From Azorhizobium doebereinerae UFLA1-100 (GTDB taxonomy: Bacteria; Pseudomonadota; Alphaproteobacteria; Rhizobiales; Xanthobacteraceae): a stretch of DNA of 64,000 bases. Made by a program: the position numbers and the translations under genes. The stretch is from positions 1-64,000 of the forward strand of contig NZ_AXBA01000002.1 of the NCBI RefSeq assembly GCF_000473085.1, read 5' to 3'. The notes beneath the pieces were generated by a model. It did not search any database. It saw only the letters and a list, made by a program, of their open reading frames with translations, and was not told the DNA's origin. This document shows, one piece after another, positions 32,631 to 40,498 of the stretch (the stretch's first letter is position 1; the number at the start of each line of letters is the position of its first letter).

Positions 32631-32888
32631 ATGACCGGGGACGAGATCAAGGAAGCGCGCCAGCGCCTGGGCCTGTCCACCGCGCAACTCGGGATCGCCC
32701 TGGGCCTGGGCGGAAAGACGGCGAACATCTCCAAGATGATTCGGCGCATCGAAAGCGGAGACGGCTTCCTTACGCCAGCCCAGTCACGCCTGCTGGTCAT
32801 GTTCATCCGCTTTGGGGTGCCGGCCGACATGCTCGACGAGGATCCGAATGCGGCCGGGCGGGCGCACCATGTCGCGCCGGCCGACTGA
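32631..32888 (+). CDS. HTH (XRE-like) regulator, 85 aa
   Basis: MTGDEIKEARQRLGLSTAQL and GIALGLGGKTANISKMIRRI form a lambda-repressor-type helix-turn-helix. The remainder (GDGFLTPAQSRLLVMFIRFG) is the usual helical tail. Starts at ATG 32631; upstream in-frame codons look like leader. Probably controls this operon or binds a nearby operator. It is separate from the cI/cro switch. Confidence 0.65.
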   Translation: MTGDEIKEARQRLGLSTAQLGIALGLGGKTANISKMIRRIESGDGFLTPAQSRLLVMFIRFGVPADMLDEDPNAAGRAHHVAPAD

Positions 32889-32896
32889 TCCACCCC

Positions 32897-32913
32897 GCTC
32901 GGATCTGTGCCCC
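32897..32913 (+). repeat. Dispersed hairpin repeat, copy 4 (degenerate)
   Basis: GCTCGGATCTGTGCCCC, followed at 32916 by a second partial unit GCTCGGATCA. The stem is weakened. It lies nine bases behind the HTH gene stop. Confidence 0.4.
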
Positions 32914-33098
32914 CTGCTCGGATCAATTTCTGCGGCGGCCACGTCCGAATATTGAGGTTTCAACGGAACCGACCCGATGGAACAACACGCCGAACTTGTG
33001 TCCCCGCCAATTGACGATACGCGTGGATTGTAACATTTTCCTCCATGTCAGCAGCCGCTGGCGCCGCGCCTCGGGCAACGGGGGCAGGAGACAGGCCC

Positions 33099-33533
33099 AT
33101 GGCCAAGTACGACATCACCTTTTCTTGCGGCCACACCGAGACCCGCCAGTTGGTGGGCAAGGAAACCCAGCGCCACTCATACATCGCCTGGGCCGAGCGT
33201 GCCGGCCGCTGCTCCGCCTGCGCCAAGCTGGACAAGATGGCCGCGATCGAGGCTGTCGAGGTCGAGCACGACCTGCCCGCCCTGACCGGCTCCGACAAGC
33301 AAGTCGCTTGGGCGCGCACAATCCGGGCCGAGATCATGGGTGAGGTGATGGAGTATCTCACCACGTTGCGTGTTAAAGCCGAGGCGCAGGACAAGGTGGC
33401 GGAGTATGAGGAGCGCGCCGCCGTGCTCCTCCAGGTCATCGGGGCCAATACGGCCGCCCGCTACTGGATCGACAACAAGGGCCGCCCCGCACGCGAGTTG
33501 CTCCTGTCCGCCCACAAGGTGACGGCGCAATGA
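33099..33533 (+). CDS. Zinc-ribbon-like hypothetical protein, 144 aa
   Basis: MAKYDITFSCGHTETRQLVG gives the first CGH, and AGRCSACAKLDKM the second metal pair, a likely small zinc site. The helical remainder (AVEVEHDLPALTGSDKQVAW; WARTIRAEIM) resembles phage proteins with an RMF/zinc head. AGGAG precedes ATG 33099. Its stop overlaps the next start. About 210 bases before it hold no other gene beyond a possible 18-codon frame at 32976. Confidence 0.55.
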   Translation: MAKYDITFSCGHTETRQLVGKETQRHSYIAWAERAGRCSACAKLDKMAAIEAVEVEHDLPALTGSDKQVAWARTIRAEIMGEVMEYLTTLRVKAEAQDKVAEYEERAAVLLQVIGANTAARYWIDNKGRPARELLLSAHKVTAQ

Positions 33534-33928
33534 CCGTCCTCGTCGCCGTCGCCGGCCAACCGACGACCTGGCGGCCGACGCCGCCGGGGGCGGAAGCCGA
33601 AGCAATAGCCGCCATCGAGGCACTTTCCCGGCGCGTCCTCGCCCTCCGCCCGTTTGGATTTTTGGACCCTCCAGTCGCGCGAGCGAGCATGTGGCAAGAC
33701 GTACTAACCGTCGTCGTCGACGCCCCCGGTGCCGGTTTGCTGCGGAGCTATATCGTGTCCGACTGGCGTTGGGGTGTCCTGTGGGAGGCCGATGACTGGC
33801 ATGAGGTCGGCTGGCACCCTTACGACTTGGGGTGTCTCAGCCTCGTCGGAGAGTGGCGGCGTTGCCTGTGGGATTGCCTCAATCCCGGCAAGCGCCCCAG
33901 TCGCAAGCTAAGGCGGATGCCCGCGTGA
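33530..33928 (+). CDS. Hypothetical protein, 132 aa
   Basis: MTVLVAVAGQPTTWRPTPPG, with a Trp-rich centre (SDWRWGVLWEADDWHEVGWH) and basic end. Start ATG 33530 overlaps the upstream stop (ATGA). Not recognised. Confidence 0.45.
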   Translation: MTVLVAVAGQPTTWRPTPPGAEAEAIAAIEALSRRVLALRPFGFLDPPVARASMWQDVLTVVVDAPGAGLLRSYIVSDWRWGVLWEADDWHEVGWHPYDLGCLSLVGEWRRCLWDCLNPGKRPSRKLRRMPA

Positions 33929-34380
33929 CCTATATCTCGCACATCACGCTCAACACTGGGCACCGCCGGCGCTCTGAGGCGGGAGAGGTCGAGCCAGCCG
34001 TTCGCTCCACGCTGCGCCTGGTGATTGCCGAGGCCTTGGCGCAGCATAGCGCGCGCATCCCCCTGGTGCCCGGGCCGCCCGACATCTCCATCAGCGGCGA
34101 CGCATACGGCCCCCACCTCCTGCTCACTGTTTGGGATGACCGCAGTGGCCTGCCGATCCTCACCTTCGCGGTCGCCCTGCGCTCGCGCGGCGCGGAGCGA
34201 CTTTGGGATGAGGTGTACCGCATGGGCCGTGAGCTTGCGGTGGACATCGCGGACATGCCCGCTGCGCCCTGGTGCGCCGCGGTGCTGCACCCGATGATCG
34301 TGCTGCGGCCGGACGCGCTGTCGTGGACCGGCGACATGGAGTGGTGCGTGGCCTGGACCTGGACGGAGATGAGGGACTAG
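33925..34380 (+). CDS. Hypothetical protein, 151 aa
   Basis: GTG 33925 overlaps the preceding stop (GTGA) and gives MTYISHITLNTGHRRRSEAG. The beta-alpha pattern with ARIPLVPGPPDISISGDAYG and HLLLTVWDDRSGLPILTFAV suggests a compact enzyme-like or binding fold. Family unknown. Ends in WCVAWTWTEMRD three bases before the next start. Confidence 0.5.
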   Translation: MTYISHITLNTGHRRRSEAGEVEPAVRSTLRLVIAEALAQHSARIPLVPGPPDISISGDAYGPHLLLTVWDDRSGLPILTFAVALRSRGAERLWDEVYRMGRELAVDIADMPAAPWCAAVLHPMIVLRPDALSWTGDMEWCVAWTWTEMRD

Positions 34381-34382
34381 CG

Positions 34383-34703
34383 ATGGCCGGCAAACCAACA
34401 ATCGATCCCAAAGTGCACGCCAAGATCCGCCGCCTGGCCAGCCAGGGGCACGGCCGCAAGGACATTGCGGCGACGCTCGGCGTCAGCCTGTACACGGTGC
34501 GCAAGGCGCTCGATCCCGATTTTGTCGAGCGGGAGCGCGAGCGGCAAAGGGCGATCGGGCCGGAGCGCTACGCCCGCCGGAAAGACGACCCCGCCTATCA
34601 GGCCTACCAAGCAGACTATGCCAGCGCGCCGGAGCGCCTCGCGCAGGTCCGGGCGTCCATGGCGCTTTTGCGCAAGAACCGGCGCACACCCACCGAAGAC
34701 TGA
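34383..34703 (+). CDS. Resolvase-type HTH DNA-binding protein, 106 aa
   Basis: MAGKPTIDPKVHAKIRRLAS plus GRKDIAATLGVSLYTVRKAL is a Hin/resolvase-like helix-turn-helix at residues 9-44. A charged helical tail follows. Last gene of the rightward operon; it meets the leftward operon tail to tail. Probably a regulator. Confidence 0.6.
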   Translation: MAGKPTIDPKVHAKIRRLASQGHGRKDIAATLGVSLYTVRKALDPDFVERERERQRAIGPERYARRKDDPAYQAYQADYASAPERLAQVRASMALLRKNRRTPTED

Positions 34704-34730
34704 GACATATCCCAGGTGCCCAATCCCCTC

Positions 34731-34746
34731 CTCGGACCTGTGCCCG
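34731..34746. repeat. Dispersed hairpin repeat, copy 5
   Basis: CTCGGACCTGTGCCCG, stem with one A-C mismatch and the CTGT loop. Located in the 61-bp gap between two convergent operons, where it could end transcription in either direction. Confidence 0.5.
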
Positions 34747-34756
34747 TCATACCCCC

Positions 34757-34773
34757 GCTCGAGCCTATGTCCG
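34757..34773. repeat. Dispersed hairpin repeat, copy 6 (degenerate)
   Basis: GCTCGAGCCTATGTCCG, a weaker form 10 bases after copy 5. It overlaps the last codons of the leftward 71-aa gene. Confidence 0.4.
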
Positions 34774-34980
34774 CCCCGCTGCTTCGCGCAGCACCGACAG
34801 GCTTATACCGTCGGTCAGAACCAACACCTCCACGGCCAGGCCTCGCTTGCGCAGGAACACCTTGAGCTCCCGCTGCAGCCTCTCTTCGGCGGCCGCGTCG
34901 ATCCTATCTCGGACGCCAAGCACCAGCGTATCGCCATCTCGGATGTCCAGCACTTCGACCTTGTCGATCACGCCGGTCAT
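34765..34980 (-). CDS. Small hypothetical protein, 71 aa
   Basis: MTGVIDKVEVLDIRDGDTLV, then ERLQRELKVFLRKRGLAVEV. A short alpha/beta protein; last gene of the leftward operon, overlapping the upstream stop (ATGA). No recognised family. Confidence 0.5.
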   Translation of the reverse strand: MTGVIDKVEVLDIRDGDTLVLGVRDRIDAAAEERLQRELKVFLRKRGLAVEVLVLTDGISLSVLREAAGRT

Positions 34981-35225
34981 CGCGGCGGGGCGCCGACGGT
35001 GAGCATGATCGGAGGATGAGTGGTTCCGATGATCGATGAGAGCACCGGGGCGCCGGCGACGATGCGGGCGATCTCATCCGGTGTGGGAAACCATGCGGTG
35101 ATCATGGCCGGGGTGCCCTCTCCGCCGACGCTACAGTTGATGATCTCGTCGCGGATGGGCAGGCCCTGGTATCCCTGGCTCTCGCCGGCGATCCGCGTCG
35201 CGCCATCCACGTGCCCGATCTGCAT
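34977..35225 (-). CDS. Small hypothetical protein, 82 aa
   Basis: MQIGHVDGATRIAGESQGYQ, with LPIRDEIINCSVGGEGTPAM and AWFPTPDEIARIVAGAPVLS. The PTPDEIARI..GAPV pattern occurs in small phage proteins. GAGGA precedes ATG 35225, which overlaps the HNH stop (TGATG). Function unknown. Confidence 0.5.
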   Translation of the reverse strand: MQIGHVDGATRIAGESQGYQGLPIRDEIINCSVGGEGTPAMITAWFPTPDEIARIVAGAPVLSSIIGTTHPPIMLTVGAPPR

Positions 35226-35542
35226 CAACGTGTCCTCTTCGAACGCTCGGCGGCGGTTTTCATCGAGTGGTGAGCCCCGCAGAGACACTGTCCGTTGGCG
35301 ACATCGAACTCGGCGCCGCCGTCCCGCCGCTCGACGATGTGGTCCGCGAACATCCGGTGCTTTGGCTGGGCCCTGTCACATCCCGGCCACTGGCAGCCGC
35401 CGCCTGCCCGGCGGATCACCTCTGCGGCCCAAGTCTTGTGGGCCTGGGTGCCATAGTGGGGATCGGTGAGCTTCGGCGGGGGTGCGGAGATCCGAACCGA
35501 TGCGCTACCGAGCCGGGGCGGAAGGCACTTCACGCGCGTCAT
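35225..35542 (-). CDS. HNH endonuclease
   Basis: 105 residues. CQWPGCD, then FADHIVERRDGGAEFDVANG and CLCGAHHSMKTAA give the HNH beta-beta-alpha-metal fold with its zinc Cys pairs. Unlike many phage HNH genes it is not beside the terminase. It may nick or cut DNA in packaging, replication or homing. Start ATG 35542 has a GGGGA-type site upstream. Confidence 0.8.
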   Translation of the reverse strand: MTRVKCLPPRLGSASVRISAPPPKLTDPHYGTQAHKTWAAEVIRRAGGGCQWPGCDRAQPKHRMFADHIVERRDGGAEFDVANGQCLCGAHHSMKTAAERSKRTR

Positions 35543-35603
35543 GCCGATCCCCCGATGGCGGTGGGGTAGAGCTCGCTTCTGCGGGCGGTCACTCGGGTCC
35601 ACC

Positions 35604-35771
35604 TCAAGCTGCGAGACGCGCCCCGGACCTGTGCCGCTTCACCGCGGCCTTGACGACCGCCGGATCAATCAGCCCCAGCAGATCGGCCATGTACGCCGAG
35701 ACGAACATGCCAGGGGCATATTCCAGCATGACCGAGCCATCGGACGAGCGGACGTAGGACGTCTCAAGCAT
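35604..35771 (-). CDS. Small hypothetical protein, 55 aa
   Basis: MLETSYVRSSDGSVMLEYAP, then GMFVSAYMADLLGLIDPAVV and a basic end. It fits the gap between two leftward genes. Upstream GAAGAAG is a weak ribosome site. No family. Confidence 0.45.
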   Translation of the reverse strand: MLETSYVRSSDGSVMLEYAPGMFVSAYMADLLGLIDPAVVKAAVKRHRSGARLAA

Positions 35772-35820
35772 GGAGGAGCTTCTTCCTGCGTGTGGGTGAT
35801 CGCGGAGCGGCGCCTGGGCG

Positions 35821-36030
35821 TCAGGACTCCGGCTGTTCCAGCTTGGCGCGCACCAGGCAGTCCTTGGCCTCCAGCAGCTTGCGCAGGCCAGCCGACTTCT
35901 CAGCGCCGTCGGGTAACTCCGCGTCCATCTTCTCGGCCAGTTTGCCGATCGGGCGGCTCACCTCCAGGAGGTGGGGAGACAGATGCGCGAAGGGACCACC
36001 ATCCGCGCCGGCATGGCGCGTGATCCTCAG
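35821..36030 (-). CDS. Small helical-hairpin protein, Acb2/Tad1-hairpin-like candidate
   Basis: The open frame gives ITRHAGADGGPFAHLSPHLL, then EVSRPIGKLAEKMDAELPDG, AEKSAGLRKLLEAKDCLVRA and KLEQPES. The pattern LPDG.EKS..L..L.EA.....A is that of small phage two-helix proteins grouped with the Acb2/Tad1 hairpin domain, some of which sequester cyclic-nucleotide immune signals. Start is uncertain: CTG 36030 overlaps the preceding stop, and GTG within the frame is the alternative. About 69 aa if CTG is used. Function is inference. Confidence 0.45.
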   Translation of the reverse strand: MRITRHAGADGGPFAHLSPHLLEVSRPIGKLAEKMDAELPDGAEKSAGLRKLLEAKDCLVRAKLEQPES

Positions 36031-36170
36031 TCTGTCGTGGGAATGCCGAGCTTCTTCTCCAGCGCTTCCACGCGGGCGTTGAGGCGGTTGATGTTCCCTA
36101 TCAGGGACAAGACGAAGAGCAGGACGTTCGCCAGTATGAGCCCGTCAACCCACACGCTGCCAGTGGTCAT
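36027..36170 (-). CDS. Single-pass membrane peptide, 47 aa
   Basis: MTTGSVWVDGLILANVLLFV then LSLIGNINRLNARVEALEKK. A membrane helix is followed by a short coiled coil, as in small holin-antiholin or Rz-like accessory proteins. Stop overlaps the next gene. About 90 bases upstream of it (36171-36261) carry nothing I can support. Confidence 0.5.
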   Translation of the reverse strand: MTTGSVWVDGLILANVLLFVLSLIGNINRLNARVEALEKKLGIPTTD

Positions 36171-36261
36171 AGCTCATGTCCCTGGTTGCCGAGGCGGGCC
36201 AGATCCACCCTATCAGGCAGTACCCGCCCGCACTTCTCCGCCTGGGGGAGAGCCCGTCAGG

Positions 36262-36552
36262 TCACCGCCGATCATCGAGCGCGGCACCGATCATTTCTTC
36301 CCAGATGCTCCCCGGTGCGATCTCCAAGTGCGCACAGACTTCTCTGGCCCTCTGCTCGGCAGCACCTATCATCGCCTCCGTTGGCTCACACATCGCGATG
36401 ATGGCGGCGCGAGCATAGGCGAGGTACATGCCGCGAATTTTCTCGTCTTCGTCGGAGAGCGTCATCGGCCGCCAGTCACCGCCTTTCGGCTTCGTCTGGT
36501 TTTCTTCGGCGGCGTAGATCGCTTCAGCAACGCGCTCGATCATCGTGGTCAT
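36262..36552 (-). CDS. Small hypothetical phage protein, 96 aa
   Basis: MTTMIERVAEAIYAAEENQT ... YLAYARAAIIAMCEPTEAMI. This MIERVA.AIY..... ARAAI.AM.EPT.AM pattern is widespread in tailed phages of alphaproteobacteria, function unknown. Start ATG 36552 overlaps the preceding stop (TGATG). Confidence 0.6.
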   Translation of the reverse strand: MTTMIERVAEAIYAAEENQTKPKGGDWRPMTLSDEDEKIRGMYLAYARAAIIAMCEPTEAMIGAAEQRAREVCAHLEIAPGSIWEEMIGAALDDRR

Positions 36553-36764
36553 CACTCGGCCTCAGCGCCTGCCTGCTTGGCGTCCACGCTCGAAACTGCC
36601 TCGCCATTTACGGCCACTTTTTGATCATTCAGCCGGAGGCAAATCGGGGCCTGAAATGGATAGCGCCCGAGCCGTCTCCGGCCGGGCGCTCTTCTCGAAT
36701 CGTCCATATTTATGCCGACCATCGGATTCTGCGTCAAGCACTCACCGCGATGAGACCGGAACAT
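36552..36764 (-). CDS. Small basic hypothetical protein, 70 aa
   Basis: MFRSHRGECLTQNPMVGINM then RRAPGRRRLGRYPFQAPICL. GAGG lies seven bases before ATG 36764, which supports this start although it overlaps the preceding gene by 23 bases. No family. Confidence 0.45.
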   Translation of the reverse strand: MFRSHRGECLTQNPMVGINMDDSRRAPGRRRLGRYPFQAPICLRLNDQKVAVNGEAVSSVDAKQAGAEAE

Positions 36765-37803
36765 TTTTCAACCTCTGCTCCCTCCGGCGCTCGGACTCTG
36801 CCCTGAGATCACGTGACAACTTCGTCTCAACTACTTGTCCGAATTTATCAATTTCCGTTATGATCGGCGGTGCGACGGGATCATGGCTGACGAGAATAGC
36901 CGGCGCGACGACCTTGCTCCCGCGCCCATCAACCTGCTTCTTCATCTTCGGCATCGGCGCCGCGACCAGCCCCCTCCATTTGGCGATTGCCTCGAGCGCA
37001 TCCTTCGTGATGCCGATGATATAGCCGTCAGCGATCTTATATTTCAGCGTCGACCACTTCGGCGCCACGTCCTTCAGTGGCGCGCCTTTGCCCACCAGGT
37101 CTTCCATCACCAGGTATGCTCGCATGCCGGCGGCCGCGCGGACCGCATCGGCTGCTCCGGCCACGTCCGCCGCCGCCATCAGCGCTGCGTCGCTCATGGT
37201 CGACGAAGGCAACCCGCCATCGGTGACCGGCTTGCCGAAGTCCTGGGCCTTGATCGTGCCGATGTTAGCGGCCTCATACCTGGCCCTGAACCACTCCGCC
37301 GCGGCCATTTCGTCCGCGTCGATCATCCCACTCCGAAACCAACGCGTCACGATGGACTCGCCGAAGTTCTTGGCTACGACGACACGGCCGCTATCGTTCG
37401 GATCCTTGACCTCGGTCAGGACGATGTTGTGGTCCACCCGGGGGGGCTTGCGGGCTCCCTTGGTGTGCTTGGTGAGGTTGAGCGGATCTCCAGCCTTCCG
37501 TGCCTGCTCGCTGGCCCGGGCCTGCCGCTTAATCCTCTCGCGGATCGCCAGTGCGCCTGCCGTTTCCTTGCCGGCCTCATGCTCGAGCACCGCCCGGACA
37601 TCGTCGTACATCTGCTGCCTGTCCGCCTCGCGCTTTGCGGCTCGCTCGACATCCAGTTCGTAGGCGGCCCTTGCGCGGGCGGACGTTCGCTGCATATTGA
37701 TCATCTGCGCCTGGAGCTTGCGCTCGGCCCGGGCTGCATCGGCCTCACAGCGGGCGGCCCTCGCCTCGTCGATCAGGTCTTGTGCGATCGTCAGCTTCGC
37801 CAT
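36742..37803 (-). CDS. Hypothetical replication-region protein, 353 aa
   Basis: The first 110 residues are a charged coiled coil (RAERKLQAQMINMQRTSARA; ERAAKREADRQQMYDDVRAV). A later domain contains VVVAKNFGESIVTRWFRSGM and a small alpha/beta C-terminal part with LKYKIADGYIIGITKDALEA. It is immediately downstream of the DnaB-type helicase and may be a replication partner (loader or scaffolding), but no family is recognised. Confidence 0.5.
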   Translation of the reverse strand: MAKLTIAQDLIDEARAARCEADAARAERKLQAQMINMQRTSARARAAYELDVERAAKREADRQQMYDDVRAVLEHEAGKETAGALAIRERIKRQARASEQARKAGDPLNLTKHTKGARKPPRVDHNIVLTEVKDPNDSGRVVVAKNFGESIVTRWFRSGMIDADEMAAAEWFRARYEAANIGTIKAQDFGKPVTDGGLPSSTMSDAALMAAADVAGAADAVRAAAGMRAYLVMEDLVGKGAPLKDVAPKWSTLKYKIADGYIIGITKDALEAIAKWRGLVAAPMPKMKKQVDGRGSKVVAPAILVSHDPVAPPIITEIDKFGQVVETKLSRDLRAESERRREQRLKNVPVSSR

Positions 37804-37804
37804 C

Positions 37805-39163
37805 TCACTGCTCCCGAAAACGTGTCACGCGGCCGTCCCACGCCAACTCGCGTTCCTCATTCGCCTTGCCGCGCCGGCGCTTCAGCACGATCACCTTCGC
37901 GGTATTCGCCGCCCGACGCAGCTTGGCCAGCCACTCGTCCTCCTTCGCGCCGCCCTGCCGCTGATCGGGCCGGTTCTGCCGGAGCCAGCTCTCCTCTCGC
38001 CAAACCGCCAGGACCCAGTCCGCGTCACGCTCGATGCTCGGCGCATCGGCGTCCAATATATGCGGTGTCGGATCGTCGCGACGCTGCGCCCCTCGGGTGC
38101 GTTGCGCCAGCACAACCACCGGAACCCTGAGGTCCTTCGCAAGGTCCTTCAGATCGCCCGTTAGCTCCGCCATCTTCTCGAACCGATCTTTGTGCCGGCC
38201 CTGCGGCTTGATCTTGTCCAGTTGGTCGATGATCACCATGCCCAACCCTGATGTTCGCTTCATAGCCAGGCAGTGGGCTCGGATCTGCCGTATAGTCTGT
38301 TTCGGCTGGTCGTAGATATAGAAGTCGTGCGCCTTCAGGTTCTGCTCGGCCACCACGAGGCTATCCCGCTGGGCGAAGTCGAATGCCCCCTCCTGCAGGT
38401 CGCCAACGGATATGCCCGACGCCGCGGATATCTCTCTTGCGGCCTGGACCTCATCGGTCATCTCGAACTGGAACATCAGCACCGGCCGGCTCAGCGAAGC
38501 GTGCACCCCAATCTGCGATGCGAGGGCCGACTTGCCGTCGCCCTGGCTGCCCAGAATGAAGCCGAGATCACCAGGGAGGATGCGGCCGAGGATCTCGTCG
38601 ACGGAGAGCAGGCCCGTGCCGAACCCGGGGAGCGACCCTCCGTCGCGCGCCGAGTTCGATGCCGTCAGCACATTGTGGACGATGTCGTTGAGGCGGCGCG
38701 GCCGGCGAGGGGCGGCCGCGTGCATCACGTCGTTGAGACCGGACTCAGCCTCCGCCGCAATGTCCGTCGGGCTCTTGTCAAATGATCGGGCCTGCTTGCT
38801 CATCCAGTCGGCTATCTGGACCAGCGTCCGCCGCGCTGCCATATCGGCCACGTCGCCGGCGAAGTCCAGCGGGCTGCCAACCTCGTCGGCATTCTTGAGC
38901 AGCACGGCAAGATAGGAGGCGAGCGAGTTGCCTTCCTCATCCTCTTCCGGCAGCCGGCTCACCACGAGGGGATGCGAGAGCTTCTTGCCCTCCTCGCAAA
39001 TGTCCCGGACCACGCCATATATCTGCTGGTGGATCGGCTGGTAGAACTGATCCGCCCGCAACAGGTCGGCGACTTGCCAGTAGGCGGACTCAGATCGCAA
39101 GACTGCGCCGATGACAGCTTTCTCGGCTGGGATATTCACCAGGGTGGACTCACGCTTGGCCAT
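37805..39163 (-). CDS. dnaB: Replicative DNA helicase, DnaB family
   Basis: 452 residues. DnaB N-terminal domain (IPAEKAVIGAVLRSESAYWQ), linker, then the RecA-like motor with Walker A GSQGDGKS (about 205-212), Walker B GMVIIDQLDKI and downstream VVVLAQRTRGAQ (glutamine motif). Unwinds phage DNA at the fork with the Toprim primase encoded next to it (14-bp overlap with that gene's end). All motifs intact. Confidence 0.9.
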   Translation of the reverse strand: MAKRESTLVNIPAEKAVIGAVLRSESAYWQVADLLRADQFYQPIHQQIYGVVRDICEEGKKLSHPLVVSRLPEEDEEGNSLASYLAVLLKNADEVGSPLDFAGDVADMAARRTLVQIADWMSKQARSFDKSPTDIAAEAESGLNDVMHAAAPRRPRRLNDIVHNVLTASNSARDGGSLPGFGTGLLSVDEILGRILPGDLGFILGSQGDGKSALASQIGVHASLSRPVLMFQFEMTDEVQAAREISAASGISVGDLQEGAFDFAQRDSLVVAEQNLKAHDFYIYDQPKQTIRQIRAHCLAMKRTSGLGMVIIDQLDKIKPQGRHKDRFEKMAELTGDLKDLAKDLRVPVVVLAQRTRGAQRRDDPTPHILDADAPSIERDADWVLAVWREESWLRQNRPDQRQGGAKEDEWLAKLRRAANTAKVIVLKRRRGKANEERELAWDGRVTRFREQ

Positions 39164-40262
39164 GGCTGTCTTCTTTTTTCGTCAGGCTGTTCAGGACGTC
39201 GAGGAAATCAGCGTTGAAGGGCGGCTCTTCGATGCCGGTCGGCACCCCTGCCAGGATCATCCGGTCCCGCAGTTTCCGGGCCGCCTCCAGGCCAGGAGGC
39301 GCACGGATCATCCCGTTTTGTTCTTGCGGCAGATCCCCGTCGGGATAGATGCGGATGCGCTTCACCTCCATCGGCGGCTCAAACCCGATCATCCCGGAAG
39401 TTGAGAGGGTAGCCCAGATCGGAAATCGGTAGCCTTCGATCGTCCACGCCGCGAGGGAAGACTCCATGCCCTCTCCCCCGCCGATCTCCGGGCCAAGGCC
39501 GCCGATCCGCACCGCGCCGCCGCCCGCCGGCCCCATCCCCACCTTGGGGTTGTCCACGGGCGCCTTGCCGCCGGTCAGCGGGTCGAGGAACACGCGCCAC
39601 ACCGCGACCGTGTCGCCGACCGCATCCTGAACCCGGCCCACAAGACAGGGGAAATAGGGCCCGTCCTGCACCTTGCGCTTGTCCTCCCAAACGGACCCGA
39701 GCTCCCATTCCAGCCTGTCGTGGAAACCGAGGACGTCAGGCCACCCACAGGGCGGGGTCGGGATTCCGCGCAGGTTGAGATATTTCTCGGCGAGGGTGCC
39801 AGCGATGGGGAGGCACTGCGCCCAAACCTCCTGCGCGGTCTCAGCCTTGCGCCGGCGGACCGCTTCATCCCGCCGCTGGGCACGCTCCCGATCGGCTTGG
39901 TGTCGGCGGGCCGCCTCCTGTCGGCGCTGGCTGGCCTCTTCCGTCTCCGCCTCCTGGGTCATCCCGAGATGGCGGCGCGCCCACTGGAACGCGTCCTTGA
40001 AGTCCTCCTTCGACGGACTTTCGTTGCCCGACAACAGGTAGGCCACCAACTTGATGACGCCTCCGCCGATCTTCCGGGAATGCCGGTACCACTGGCCCTG
40101 CTTCGCACCGGAGATATGCACCTGGAACGAGCCAAGATCCTTCTCCTTCGGCGTCAGGTATCCGCGACCGCGCACCTCCCGCCAGCCAGGCTTGAGTTTG
40201 TTGAGGACCGCCTTGATATCGGCGGCCAGCCGGTCGCTGATCTCATCTGCGTCGTCTCTCAC
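39150..40262 (-). CDS. Toprim-domain primase (DUF7146-type)
   Basis: 370 residues from GTG 40262, whose codon overlaps the previous stop (GTGA). The N-terminal part carries GWREVRGRGYLTPKEKDLGS (primase zinc-region-like) followed by a charged helical linker. The C-terminal Toprim part contains the Glu in GGGEGMESSLAAW and IRIYPDGD for metal binding. It would synthesise primers for the adjacent DnaB. An upstream ATG at 40310 would overlap the preceding gene by 50 bases and is less likely. Confidence 0.75.
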   Translation of the reverse strand: MRDDADEISDRLAADIKAVLNKLKPGWREVRGRGYLTPKEKDLGSFQVHISGAKQGQWYRHSRKIGGGVIKLVAYLLSGNESPSKEDFKDAFQWARRHLGMTQEAETEEASQRRQEAARRHQADRERAQRRDEAVRRRKAETAQEVWAQCLPIAGTLAEKYLNLRGIPTPPCGWPDVLGFHDRLEWELGSVWEDKRKVQDGPYFPCLVGRVQDAVGDTVAVWRVFLDPLTGGKAPVDNPKVGMGPAGGGAVRIGGLGPEIGGGEGMESSLAAWTIEGYRFPIWATLSTSGMIGFEPPMEVKRIRIYPDGDLPQEQNGMIRAPPGLEAARKLRDRMILAGVPTGIEEPPFNADFLDVLNSLTKKEDSHGQA

Positions 40263-40498
40263 GGGGCAGCCTTCCACGTCTGCGAGTTGCTGCTCATCCC
40301 GAAAAGGCAATCTCCGGCCTCGACCAGCCGGACGGCCGGCGGGCCCGCGGTCAACAGCTGAATGACCATGTCCTCCACCACCTCATACGGCCCCTCGAAC
40401 CACCACTGGCGCGCTCCATCCACAAACTCCATGTGGATGAAGTCGCCGCGCCGCAGCCGCGCCGCAACCTCGTCCATTGCGAGCAGTCGCCCGTTCAC
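40259..40498 (-). CDS. Small hypothetical protein, 79 aa
   Basis: MNGRLLAMDEVAARLRRGDF, then IHMEFVDGARQWWFEGPYEV. Start GTG 40498 and stop both overlap neighbours (GTGA), so it belongs to the replication operon. Compact beta-rich protein, role unknown. Confidence 0.5.
   Translation of the reverse strand: MNGRLLAMDEVAARLRRGDFIHMEFVDGARQWWFEGPYEVVEDMVIQLLTAGPPAVRLVEAGDCLFGMSSNSQTWKAAP

Noticed and set aside
32976-33032. 18-codon frame (MEQHAELVSPPIDDTRGL)
   Set aside because: Too short, no ribosome site, could only be a leader peptide. Not enough support to list.
32264-34773. CRISPR-like array from repeated hairpins
   Set aside because: Spacing is irregular (tens to thousands of bases), copies are degenerate and no cas genes are nearby.
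35620-35637. Seventh copy of the hairpin repeat (CCCCGGACCTGTGCCGC)
   Set aside because: It lies inside the coding end of the 55-aa gene and its stem is poor. It is probably chance similarity.
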